11,297 nucleotides of DNA from Candidatus Staskawiczbacteria bacterium. GTDB taxonomy: Bacteria; Patescibacteriota; Minisyncoccia; Minisyncoccales; Staskawiczbacteraceae. The notes beneath the pieces are model-generated. The model made no database searches. It worked only from the letters and a program-made list of their open reading frames with translations, and was not told the DNA's origin. A program made the translations under genes and the position numbers. Position 1 is the stretch's first letter. The number at the start of each line of letters is the position of its first letter. The stretch is taken from contig JAPLZD010000052.1 of NCBI GenBank assembly GCA_026395195.1, positions 1 through 11,297 on the forward strand. The letters are read 5' to 3'. Of the stretch, positions 1 through 5,403 are shown piece by piece.

Positions 1-422
1 TTATAAGCGATGCAGACACATGGGCACTAAGTTCTTACGACACTGCCTTGCAGTTAGACCCCAACAATCCTTATCTTTATATGCAAGAGGGAAATGTAAA
101 CTATCTTTCTAAACAGTTTGCAACGGCCCAGACAAAACTGGAAAAATCAGTTGCCTTAAATCCAAACTATTCTAACGCTTTGTATTCTTTGGGTTTGGTT
201 TATGACGCAACAGGCCATAAAGATAAAGCCATAGAGCAGTTTACAAAAGTGCAGCAGTTAAATCCGAAAGACACAACCATTTCTAAAATTTTAGCAAACT
301 TAAAGGCAGGATTGCCGGCGTTGCAGTCGCCAACTCCGCCAACAGAAACTCCACCGGCAAATTCTTCCATGGGTGAAACATCAACACCGGCAGAAGAAAA
401 TACTGCTCCAACAAAGAAATAA
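1..422 (+). CDS. TPR-repeat protein, C-terminal part (5' end outside window)
   Basis: The frame is open from the window edge (first whole codon at base 3) to TAA at 420-422, about 139 visible residues. Two to three tetratricopeptide repeats can be seen: a partial unit ending 'ALQLDPNNP', then units centred on 'KLEKSVALNPNYSNALYSLG' and 'AIEQFTKVQQLNPKD', with the usual A/Y/P spacing. The last 35 or so residues form a Pro/Thr/Glu-rich low-complexity tail that ends in KK. TPRs are helical protein-binding scaffolds. In related genomes such tails often belong to membrane proteins whose N-terminal part is a polymerase or glycan-related domain, but that part is not in view, so no function is assigned. 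A TTG at base 48 is an internal Leu codon, not a credible start, because TPR homology runs upstream of it. The next gene begins 19 nt downstream. Confidence 0.85.
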   Translation, partial: ISDADTWALSSYDTALQLDPNNPYLYMQEGNVNYLSKQFATAQTKLEKSVALNPNYSNALYSLGLVYDATGHKDKAIEQFTKVQQLNPKDTTISKILANLKAGLPALQSPTPPTETPPANSSMGETSTPAEENTAPTKK

Positions 423-441
423 TTTATTAATTTTATTCAAT

Positions 442-699
442 ATGAAAAAGACGCAAATGAAAAAAGCAAAAAAAACCGTCAGAAAAAAAAGCAAACCAAA
501 GGCTGCAAAAAAAAGAAAGAAAAAAGAAGAAACTTCTGAAATTATTTTTGATTCGCAATCGGGCAAAACAGATGCGTTATTTGTTGATAATCCGCCCGAA
601 GCAGAGATAAGTTTTTTAGAAGACAGCCAGCCCGAAAAAGCTGGCAATCCAAAAATATCTTTTTGGCAAAAATTGCTTTTATTATTTAAGAAGCTTTAA
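442..699 (+). CDS. small lysine-rich protein of unknown function
   Basis: This 85-residue protein is not a family I recognise. The ATG at 442 is chosen because the frame upstream of it runs back through the end of the TPR gene; an ATG at 373 would overlap that gene by 50 nt. It has three zones. Residues 1-28 are almost entirely Lys/Arg with Ala and Thr. Residues 29-67 are acidic and polar (EETSEIIFD, PPEAEISFLED). Residues 72-85 end in an amphipathic hydrophobic stretch, ISFWQKLLLLFKKL. The basic head could bind nucleic acid or anionic membrane, and the tail could lie on a membrane; both are inference. It follows the TPR gene by 19 nt and precedes the promoter of the fibre-like gene, so it is probably the last gene of the upstream unit. 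No Shine-Dalgarno sequence is seen. Confidence 0.7.
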   Translation: MKKTQMKKAKKTVRKKSKPKAAKKRKKKEETSEIIFDSQSGKTDALFVDNPPEAEISFLEDSQPEKAGNPKISFWQKLLLLFKKL

Positions 700-732
700 G
701 CTCCACAGAGCGAAAACCCAGCAAATGGCGTG

Positions 733-758
733 TTGACATCGTTTTTTTGTGGTAAAAT
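733..758 (+). promoter_or_regulatory. putative promoter for the fibre-like gene
   Basis: A consensus -35 box TTGACA lies at 733-738 and an extended -10, TGgTAAAAT, at 750-758. The spacer between hexamers is only 14 nt, so the real -10 may instead lie within the A/T run at 756-762. Either way transcription would start about 4 to 9 nt before the ATG at 774, giving a very short leader. Confidence 0.5.
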
Positions 759-773
759 AAATAAACAATTGTA

Positions 774-3188
774 ATGGAGAAAATTACGATAAGAAAAATT
801 ATCAAAGAAGTTCCGCCTCCGCCCCCAAAACCCTTTCTAAGGAGAGTTTTCAGTTCCAACAATGTTTTCTTTTCTATTTTTGTAGGCCTAATTTTTGCCG
901 GTGTGTTTTGCACAGGAGTTTATGTGCTGGCAGTAACCTATGGGGTGGACGCAACTTACCCCGCAGGAAATACTCTTGACCCAACCAACTGCAACCCCGG
1001 CGACACTTATTGCAAGGTCACAGCTCCGGTTCCATACACCGGCGCTGCCACAGCGGTAGATTTGGGCACGCAGAATTTCACCACCACAGGCACTCTTGGA
1101 GCAGGGGCAATAACTGGGACTACGCTTGCCGCAACAGCTGCAGGCGGAATAACCCTTGGGACTGATGTTGCCGCGCCTACGGTTAATATCCCAGGATATA
1201 TTAAAATGTTTTCAGCAGGGAAGGCGACTGCCAATTCGCAGGCTCTTTTAAGTTCTACTGCAGGAGTATTAAGTTGGGGGACAGACTTTGGGGCAAATAA
1301 TATTACCACCACAGGCACAGGAACATTCGGTTCAGCAACTCGTAAGACAATTTTAGATGATGGTGTTTACGCCATAAATGCGACAGGGATAATGACTCTG
1401 AATGGCTCATCAAATCAAACACAAATAAATAACACAGCTCTTGGCGGACCAGTATTTTATTATGCCTATGTATATGAAAATCTTGGAATAGGTCGTGGGG
1501 CTTCGGTATCGGGGCAAGACGCTACTGCTGTTGGTGGACAATTTGCTACTGCTGGGACATATGCTGTAGCGTTTGGTTCATACGCCTATGCGGGATATGA
1601 AGGCAGCATAGCTATAGGATATAGTGCTACGGTAAATACTCCTTATGGCACGGCGATAGGGTATTCTGCCCAAGCGTATGATTTTGCCGTAGCTATTGGA
1701 CAATACGCCGCAGCGGCTGGGGATTATTCTATTGCCATTGGACAATATTCGTATGCAAGCAATAGGAACGAAATAAACTTCTCTAACCAAGATTCCACCT
1801 ACGGCACTCTGAATGGGAGCAATGGCGGCTACACCCAGTTAGACATCTACAGCGGGGTTGCTAACTTTCAGAAGAATAGTATTACCACCACAGGCAAAGG
1901 AACATTTACTGGAGGAATTGTAACCAAAGACAATGCTTCGGCGCCGACACTGCCAACCACTAACGGAACAATACAGGTTGGTTTGGACGGCTCTGCTAAC
2001 AGGCTTTATTTTTACTCAAATGGTGCCCAAAAATATATAAACGCTAATGGCAGCTTTGATATTCCAGGTTCTGAAACAATAGACCCTATTTCCGGCGAGC
2101 AGATGCAGGTTGGTGATTTTGTAATTGGCATGCTAGATAAAAATGTAGGCGATTCAGAAAATTCCATCCACGGCGTGTGGACAAAACTAAGCTCGGTGCT
2201 TGCCGAGCTTCAGGCAAATGGAGGCAGTCTGTCAGCTTTGAGCGCAAGCGGAGTTTCCGGTACAGGTTCAGTCGCAGGAGTTTCAACAGAAACCTTGTTA
2301 GGCAAGGTAACAAATGTGTTAACTTCTTTGGGAATTTCTATTAAAGATGGAGTGACAAGCATTGCAACTTTGGCAACGGAAAAATTTACCACTAAAACTG
2401 CCAGAATGGATAAAATAGAAATGGTTGATAAGGCAACAGGTGATATTTATTGCACTTGGATAGAAAATGGCGAGTGGCAGAAAGCGAAGGGCGAGTGCAG
2501 TACTATTTCAATATCTAACACAACTCCTGTTGCAGCTCCTGTAATAACTCCAGAAACGTCGGCAGCCCAGCAGGCGCAAAACGCCGTTTCGCAACAAGCA
2601 ACTCAAGCAGCCGCTCAGGCTGCGCAAAGAACAGCTGCGGCCGCCCAACAAGCAGCTGAGGAGGTGCAATCGTTAGACATTGCCTCAATAGCTTCAATTT
2701 TAGACGTTAATGTTGCCTATGGCTCTTTGCCAACGCTTCCTGCAACAGTATCAGCAACGCTTTCTGGCGGAATTGCGGCAAATCCTGATGTAGTTTGGGA
2801 TTCAGGAACTCCGGCATTTGATGCTAACACTCCGGAAACCTATGTATTTTCCGGAACGCCAACAACAACTTCAGGAATCGCCAACACTCAAAACCTTACA
2901 GCCACAGTTAATGTAATAGTAGCTCCGCAACCAGCTCCAGTGCCGGAAGAACAGCCACCAGCAGAAAATCCCGCACCTGGAGTGAGCGACTTAATTCAAC
3001 AAGCAGCATCCAGTTTAACAAGCGGAATATTTAATTTTGCCAAGTGGCTATTTGTCAACCCTGTAAAACAGCTTTCGTCTTCACAAATTTTCGAAAACAC
3101 AGCAGCCGGCTTGTCGCGCAGCGTGCAAACTCTTGGGGCTTTTGCCGCAAGTATTCTGTCCCTATTCAACAATTTTCTTAAATTTTAA
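774..3188 (+). CDS. signal-anchored surface fibre-like protein with YadA-type head repeats and Ig-like domain
   Basis: This is an 804-residue protein. Residues 1-31 are a short basic cytoplasmic head with a PPPPPKP run at 14-20, followed by one transmembrane helix (about 32-55), so the rest should face outside. Residues 56-90 carry a Cys pair (CNPGDTYC, 73-80). Residues 100-235 and 366-385 contain fibre-like Gly/Thr/Ala repeats such as 'ITTTGTGTF' and 'ITTTGKGTF'. Residues 236-329 are YadA/Hep_Hag-type head repeats (AVAFGSYA, SIAIGYSA, TAIGYSAQA, AVAIGQYA, SIAIGQYS). An Ala/Gln-rich helix or coiled coil lies at 596-632. A group-4-type bacterial Ig domain (GSLPTLPATV ... VVWD ... YVFSGT) lies at about 644-716, then a Pro-rich linker and an amphipathic C-terminus ending SLFNNFLKF. 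The YadA outer-membrane anchor is absent. Role inferred: trimeric surface stalk or adhesin held by its N-terminal helix. It heads a tightly spaced group of genes. Confidence 0.85.
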   Translation: MEKITIRKIIKEVPPPPPKPFLRRVFSSNNVFFSIFVGLIFAGVFCTGVYVLAVTYGVDATYPAGNTLDPTNCNPGDTYCKVTAPVPYTGAATAVDLGTQNFTTTGTLGAGAITGTTLAATAAGGITLGTDVAAPTVNIPGYIKMFSAGKATANSQALLSSTAGVLSWGTDFGANNITTTGTGTFGSATRKTILDDGVYAINATGIMTLNGSSNQTQINNTALGGPVFYYAYVYENLGIGRGASVSGQDATAVGGQFATAGTYAVAFGSYAYAGYEGSIAIGYSATVNTPYGTAIGYSAQAYDFAVAIGQYAAAAGDYSIAIGQYSYASNRNEINFSNQDSTYGTLNGSNGGYTQLDIYSGVANFQKNSITTTGKGTFTGGIVTKDNASAPTLPTTNGTIQVGLDGSANRLYFYSNGAQKYINANGSFDIPGSETIDPISGEQMQVGDFVIGMLDKNVGDSENSIHGVWTKLSSVLAELQANGGSLSALSASGVSGTGSVAGVSTETLLGKVTNVLTSLGISIKDGVTSIATLATEKFTTKTARMDKIEMVDKATGDIYCTWIENGEWQKAKGECSTISISNTTPVAAPVITPETSAAQQAQNAVSQQATQAAAQAAQRTAAAAQQAAEEVQSLDIASIASILDVNVAYGSLPTLPATVSATLSGGIAANPDVVWDSGTPAFDANTPETYVFSGTPTTTSGIANTQNLTATVNVIVAPQPAPVPEEQPPAENPAPGVSDLIQQAASSLTSGIFNFAKWLFVNPVKQLSSSQIFENTAAGLSRSVQTLGAFAASILSLFNNFLKF
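1301..1896 (+). repeat. 17-nt direct repeat pair inside the fibre-like gene
   Basis: The 17-mer tattaccaccacaggca occurs at 1301-1317 and 1880-1896 and encodes the ITTTG repeat motif. A related copy (tcaccaccacaggcac) lies at 1078-1093. The two exact copies flank the YadA-type head repeats, so recombination between them would remove the head region (579 nt, a multiple of three). Confidence 0.75.
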
Positions 3189-3198
3189 TTATTTTTTA

Positions 3199-3378
3199 AT
3201 GAAAAAGCTTTTAGTTATTTTATTGTTTTCGGTTATTCTGTTTTTTACAGCAGGGTTTGCAATTGCAAGCGTAACAAACGGAGTAATTGATGCAAGCAAT
3301 AAATATGCATGGGCTGAAAATGCCGGCTGGATAAATTTTGGCTGCGCAAAGAGTTCTTTCCGGTTCTGCCTGGGGTGA
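3199..3378 (+). pseudogene. 5' fragment of frameshifted secreted repeat protein
   Basis: The ATG at 3199 gives a clear signal peptide, MKKLLVILLF followed by a hydrophobic core and 'AIAS' (cleavage near residue 24-25). Next comes one unit of the 'YAWAENAGWINFG' repeat common in secreted proteins of Patescibacteria. The frame then runs into FGCAKSSFRFCLG and a TGA at 3376-3378, while the next unit of the same repeat (SAWGENTGWIDF) continues in the +1 frame. The two fragments overlap at 3338-3378, and a +1 shift anywhere between 3335 and 3375 would join them into a protein of about 290 residues. This is therefore the signal-peptide end of the gene described next: a decayed gene, an assembly or sequencing indel, or less likely recoding. 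It starts 10 nt after the fibre-like gene and has no Shine-Dalgarno sequence. Confidence 0.75.
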
Positions 3379-4078
3379 AAACACCGGCTGGATAGATTTT
3401 AGCGGAGTAACAATAAACAGTTCGGGACAATTTACCGGCACAGCCGAAGGAGATATTGTAGGCACTGTTAATTTTGATTGTACAAGTACCGGGTGCCCGG
3501 TTACAACTGATTGGAGGCAGGTGTCTTGCGGCGATGGAACATGCAACGGCACTGAAACATGCAGCGTTTGCTCGCAAGATTGTGGCAGTTGTAGCGGAGG
3601 CACAAGCGGAGGTTATGTGCAGCCCAAACCATTAGTTTTGACTGTAAATTCAGCGTATATTTCTTCTGCGCTAGACAAAAATGTAATTTTATCCGGCATT
3701 TCCACTCCCGAAGCAGAAATTATTTTTTCTTGGGACGATAAATATGGTATGATAATTGTTGGTAGCAGCGGAAAATGGGAAGCCAATTTAGGGAAAATGT
3801 CTGTTGGAAACCATTCAATTTTGCTAATTGCAAAAAATAGCGCAGGCGATACCAAAACGTTGACAGTTTCTGTGGAAGTTAAAGAACAACAGGAAAAACC
3901 CCTGCCTGCCGGCAGGCAGGAGCCCGCTAATCAAAATAATAAGATCAGATCTTTAATAAATTTATTTTTTTCTAAAAAATCAGCGCCTTCGTCTTCTTTT
4001 ATTATAATTCCAAAAGAAGCGCCGGAAGTTTTAAAAGGTGAATGGAATCTTTTGCCAATAAAAGTAAACAATCAATAA
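3338..4078 (+). CDS. secreted repeat / Cys-rich / Ig-like protein, 3' part of frameshifted gene
   Basis: This frame (TTG at 3338, up to 246 residues) lacks its own signal peptide and continues the gene that starts at 3199; the TTG is probably not a true start. Domains in order: an 'AWGENTGWIDF' repeat (11-21); Cys 48 and 53; a Cys-rich motif CGDGTCNGTETCSVCSQDCG (64-83), a disulfide-type or EGF-like module seen in secreted proteins; a beta-sandwich Ig-like region (about 100-183) with 'SSGKWEANLGKMSVGNHS'; an inserted LPAGRQ stretch (189-194) encoded by a perfect palindrome; a hydrophobic segment SLINLFF (205-211); and the tail APEVLKGEWNLLPI (228-241). The Ig region and tail are paralogous to the next gene, which starts 4 nt downstream. 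Role inferred: secreted or surface-attached structural protein. Confidence 0.75.
   Translation: MAAQRVLSGSAWGENTGWIDFSGVTINSSGQFTGTAEGDIVGTVNFDCTSTGCPVTTDWRQVSCGDGTCNGTETCSVCSQDCGSCSGGTSGGYVQPKPLVLTVNSAYISSALDKNVILSGISTPEAEIIFSWDDKYGMIIVGSSGKWEANLGKMSVGNHSILLIAKNSAGDTKTLTVSVEVKEQQEKPLPAGRQEPANQNNKIRSLINLFFSKKSAPSSSFIIIPKEAPEVLKGEWNLLPIKVNNQ
3901..3920. repeat. perfect 20-nt GC-rich palindrome within a coding region (REP-like)
   Basis: CCTGCCTGCCGGCAGGCAGG is a perfect inverted repeat of two 10-nt arms with no loop. It is strongly GC-rich in an AT-rich gene. It is read in frame as LPAGRQ between the Ig-like region and the C-terminal tail. From memory, LPAGRQ strings of this origin recur in many predicted Patescibacteria proteins, which suggests a dispersed repeat element; this was not searched. 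Confidence 0.8.
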
Positions 4079-4082
4079 ATAT

Positions 4083-4580
4083 ATGATGAAAACAATATAC
4101 AAAATTTTAATTTTCGGCATTGTTTTATTTTTGCTTCTTGCATTTATTTTTTCTTTTGCGTCAAAAGTCAGCAGCCAAAATTTGAAAATAACCGGAATTA
4201 AAAGCGAATACGGTTATAATGAAGATGTTGTTGTGTCGGGAACAGCTAAAAAGAATTGTGAAATAATAATATTTTACAACCAACAAATGGGTTCGACATC
4301 GGCTGATAGCAGCGGCAGGTGGGTGGTTAATTTGGGAAAATTGCCTCCGGGAGAATATGCCTTCCAGGTGCTGGCCAATGATTCTGCTATTAGTGAAAGT
4401 ACAACAACCGCCCGAATAATTGTGGCATCGGGGCCAAAAACCACTTCTCTCCTTAATAATTTTTTAAACTTTTTTACAGCAGGGCTTTCTTCGCCTTTTC
4501 AAAAAACGCCCGATAAATTAACAACTGTCCCGGAAACTGCTCCCGAAGCATTAAAAGGAAACTGGAGATTAATAAGATAA
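4083..4580 (+). CDS. signal-anchored Ig-like protein, paralogue of the preceding gene
   Basis: This 165-residue protein begins MMKTIYK; the second Met, at 4086, is an equally good start. Residues 7-27 form a hydrophobic signal peptide or anchor. Residues 35-115 form an Ig-like beta-sandwich aligned with that of the preceding gene: 'SGTAKKNCEIIIF', 'SSGRWVVNLGKLPPGEY' and 'NDSA' match 'SGISTPEAEIIF', 'SSGKWEANLGKMSVGNH' and 'KNSA'. Residues 121-131 (TSLLNNFLNFF) repeat the hydrophobic SL-x-N segment, and residues 153-163 (APEALKGNWRL) repeat the APExLKGxWxL tail. The Cys-rich and AWxENxGWI modules are missing, so it looks like a shortened duplicate. Spacing of 4 nt from the upstream gene and 14 nt to the downstream gene indicates one transcript. 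The enzymatic or binding role is unknown; surface location is inferred from the leader and Ig fold. Confidence 0.8.
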   Translation: MMKTIYKILIFGIVLFLLLAFIFSFASKVSSQNLKITGIKSEYGYNEDVVVSGTAKKNCEIIIFYNQQMGSTSADSSGRWVVNLGKLPPGEYAFQVLANDSAISESTTTARIIVASGPKTTSLLNNFLNFFTAGLSSPFQKTPDKLTTVPETAPEALKGNWRLIR

Positions 4581-4594
4581 CATGTAATAGGATT

Positions 4595-4942
4595 ATGAAT
4601 AAGACAATTTATATTTTAATTATTTTTGTATTGTCGGCTGCAGTCGTATTTTTAGGCTTACAATATTATTTAGCGCAGCAGCAATTGCAAAAGTTTTCTG
4701 ACAAAAGCCGGATAAATGCCAAAATTATAGCTTTCGACAAGCTTTTTGTGGAAAAAGTTTTAAAAATGCAGGGAGAAGTTTCCTATGAAGACAGGTTAAA
4801 ATTGGAAACAGCGGTTGCCGCTGTTAACGACATTGAGCTATTGGCTGATTGGAGAAATTTTTTAACAAGCAAAACAGAAACAGAGGCCCAGCAGAATGTG
4901 CTGATTATATTAAGCGCATTTGCCGATAAAATTGTTTATTAA
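4595..4942 (+). CDS. small membrane-anchored helical protein of unknown function
   Basis: This 115-residue protein is not a family I recognise. Residues 5-26 form one transmembrane helix (IYILIIFVLSAAVVFLGLQYY) after a single Lys, consistent with a signal anchor that leaves the remainder outside. Residues 27-40 are Gln/Lys-rich. Residues 41-115 appear helical and include 'FDKLFVEKVLKMQGEVSYED' and 'ADWRNFLTSKTETEAQQNVL'. There are no Cys residues and no recognisable catalytic motif. It begins 14 nt after the Ig-like gene and ends 10 nt before the terminator stem, making it the last gene of the envelope group. The position suggests it works with the secreted proteins, for example as a membrane tether or accessory factor, but nothing in its sequence proves that. 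Confidence 0.75.
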   Translation: MNKTIYILIIFVLSAAVVFLGLQYYLAQQQLQKFSDKSRINAKIIAFDKLFVEKVLKMQGEVSYEDRLKLETAVAAVNDIELLADWRNFLTSKTETEAQQNVLIILSAFADKIVY

Positions 4943-4952
4943 TTTTGCAAAC

Positions 4953-4980
4953 AAAAAACCCGCTTAGGCGGGTTTTTTTT
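4953..4980. terminator. bidirectional intrinsic terminator
   Basis: The stem CCCGC (4959-4963) / GCGGG (4968-4972) with loop TTAG is preceded by six A and followed by eight T. It therefore has a U-tract in both directions. It lies 10 nt after the last envelope gene on the plus strand and 8 nt beyond the tRNA-Pro 3' end on the minus strand, so it can end both convergent transcripts. Confidence 0.9.
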
Positions 4981-4987
4981 ACGGCTG

Positions 4988-5058
4988 TCGGGCTGCTGGG
5001 AATTGAACCCAGTCTACATCCACCCCATGGACGCGTACTACCGGCATACACCAGCCCG
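4988..5058 (-). tRNA. tRNA-Pro (anticodon GGG)
   Basis: On the minus strand a 71-nt cloverleaf can be folded. The acceptor stem is CGGGCTG/CAGCCCG (7 perfect pairs, C1-G72 as is usual for bacterial tRNA-Pro), with discriminator A. The D-arm is GTAT/GTAC with GGTA in the loop. The anticodon stem is CGTCC/GGATG (one G-U pair) with loop ATGGGGT, placing GGG at bases 5026-5024. The variable loop is TAGA, and the T-arm is CTGGG-TTCAATT-CCCAG. No CCA is encoded; CAG follows. GGG reads CCC and CCU. The core is odd: position 8 is G rather than U, 14 is G rather than A, and 15/48 are C and A. It lies 85 nt downstream of rpmB on the same strand and directly before a terminator, so it may be co-transcribed with rpmB. 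Confidence 0.85.
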
Positions 5059-5071
5059 GATCGCACGCCAA

Positions 5072-5085
5072 CAGAATTTATTCTG
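5072..5085. repeat. small palindrome in the rpmB-tRNA spacer
   Basis: CAGAATTTATTCTG is a perfect 6-bp inverted repeat with a 2-nt centre, between rpmB and tRNA-Pro. It could form a small hairpin in a shared transcript and guide tRNA 5' processing; that is only inference. Otherwise the 85-nt spacer holds no gene that I can see. Confidence 0.45.
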
Positions 5086-5143
5086 CGGCTCAGCCCGTGT
5101 TCCCGGGTCCCTTCGCCTCGAAAAAATTTGTTGGCTCGCTTCT

Positions 5144-5332
5144 CTATATTTTTGCCATGCGCTTTATGCACTTGGCGCAAGCCAAAACGCGCTTGCCGGT
5201 TGGCAGCTTAACCCATTGTAAATTTGGGTATTTTCTGACTTTTGATGTTGGGTTGTATTTTCCTCTCAATTTTACAAGAGTAACTCCCATTGCGGATTTT
5301 TTCCCGCAGATTGTACAAACTTTTTCTGCCAT
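5144..5332 (-). CDS. rpmB: 50S ribosomal protein L28
   Basis: The 62-residue protein matches bacterial L28 in length and layout. It is the zinc-binding form, with CTIC at residues 6-9 and CAKC at 52-55. Between them lie the basic beta-strand region and the 'KYPNLQWVKLPTGKRVLAC' segment, which corresponds to the conserved PNLQ core. L28 is a late-assembling large-subunit protein. The ATG at 5332 is the natural start, giving MAEKVCTICGKK. In many bacteria rpmB sits beside rpmG; here it stands alone with tRNA-Pro downstream, and diverges from the M50 protease gene. The predicted leader is only about 15 nt and has no Shine-Dalgarno sequence. The stop is TAG, one of two in the window. Confidence 0.95.
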   Translation of the reverse strand: MAEKVCTICGKKSAMGVTLVKLRGKYNPTSKVRKYPNLQWVKLPTGKRVLACAKCIKRMAKI

Positions 5333-5353
5333 ATTTTTAAATTTATATAAATT

Positions 5354-5382
5354 ATATTAACATTATCTTTTCTTTTTTGCAA
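5354..5382 (-). promoter_or_regulatory. putative rpmB promoter
   Basis: On the minus strand a -35 TTGCAA (5382-5377) is followed by a 17-nt spacer and an extended -10 TGtTAATAT (hexamer 5359-5354). Transcription would start near 5347, about 15 nt before the rpmB ATG. A second possible -10, TATAAT, lies three bases further on. Confidence 0.6.
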
Positions 5383-5386
5383 TACA

Positions 5387-5398
5387 TGATATTATAAT
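5387..5398 (+). promoter_or_regulatory. putative extended -10 promoter of the M50 protease gene
   Basis: TGaTATTAT (5387-5395) overlaps a consensus TATAAT (5393-5398). No good -35 is present; the matching stretch is pyrimidine-rich. The start of transcription is expected at about 5402-5405, on or next to the ATG at 5404, which predicts a leaderless mRNA. Confidence 0.5.
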
Positions 5399-5403
5399 AG
5401 AAC

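Noticed and set aside
700..711. GCTC-CACA-GAGC hairpin as terminator of the lysine-rich gene
   Set aside because: The stem is four base pairs with no T-run; too weak to call.
1081..1340. CRISPR-like array from repeated accaccacaggca motifs
   Set aside because: The copies are in frame, encode a fibre repeat, and are irregularly spaced within a coding gene.
1007..2697. Long minus-strand frames opposite the fibre-like gene
   Set aside because: They are low-complexity mirror translations of the repeat-rich plus-strand gene with no independent coding signals.
3376..3378. UGA read as glycine (code 25, as in some CPR lineages)
   Set aside because: No in-frame TGA occurs in fusA, tuf or the other conserved genes, and reading through this TGA soon meets TAG without restoring the repeat; the homologous continuation is in the +1 frame. 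No complete gene here ends in TGA, but the sample is small.
3335..3378. Programmed ribosomal frameshift
   Set aside because: Joining needs a +1 shift; no prfB-like slippery site with internal Shine-Dalgarno, nor a -1 heptamer, was seen, so decay or an indel error is the simpler reading.
4945..5221. Several overlapping open frames on both strands over the tRNA and rpmB region
   Set aside because: They overlap a well-folded tRNA, a bidirectional terminator or the certain rpmB gene, and their translations show no family features.
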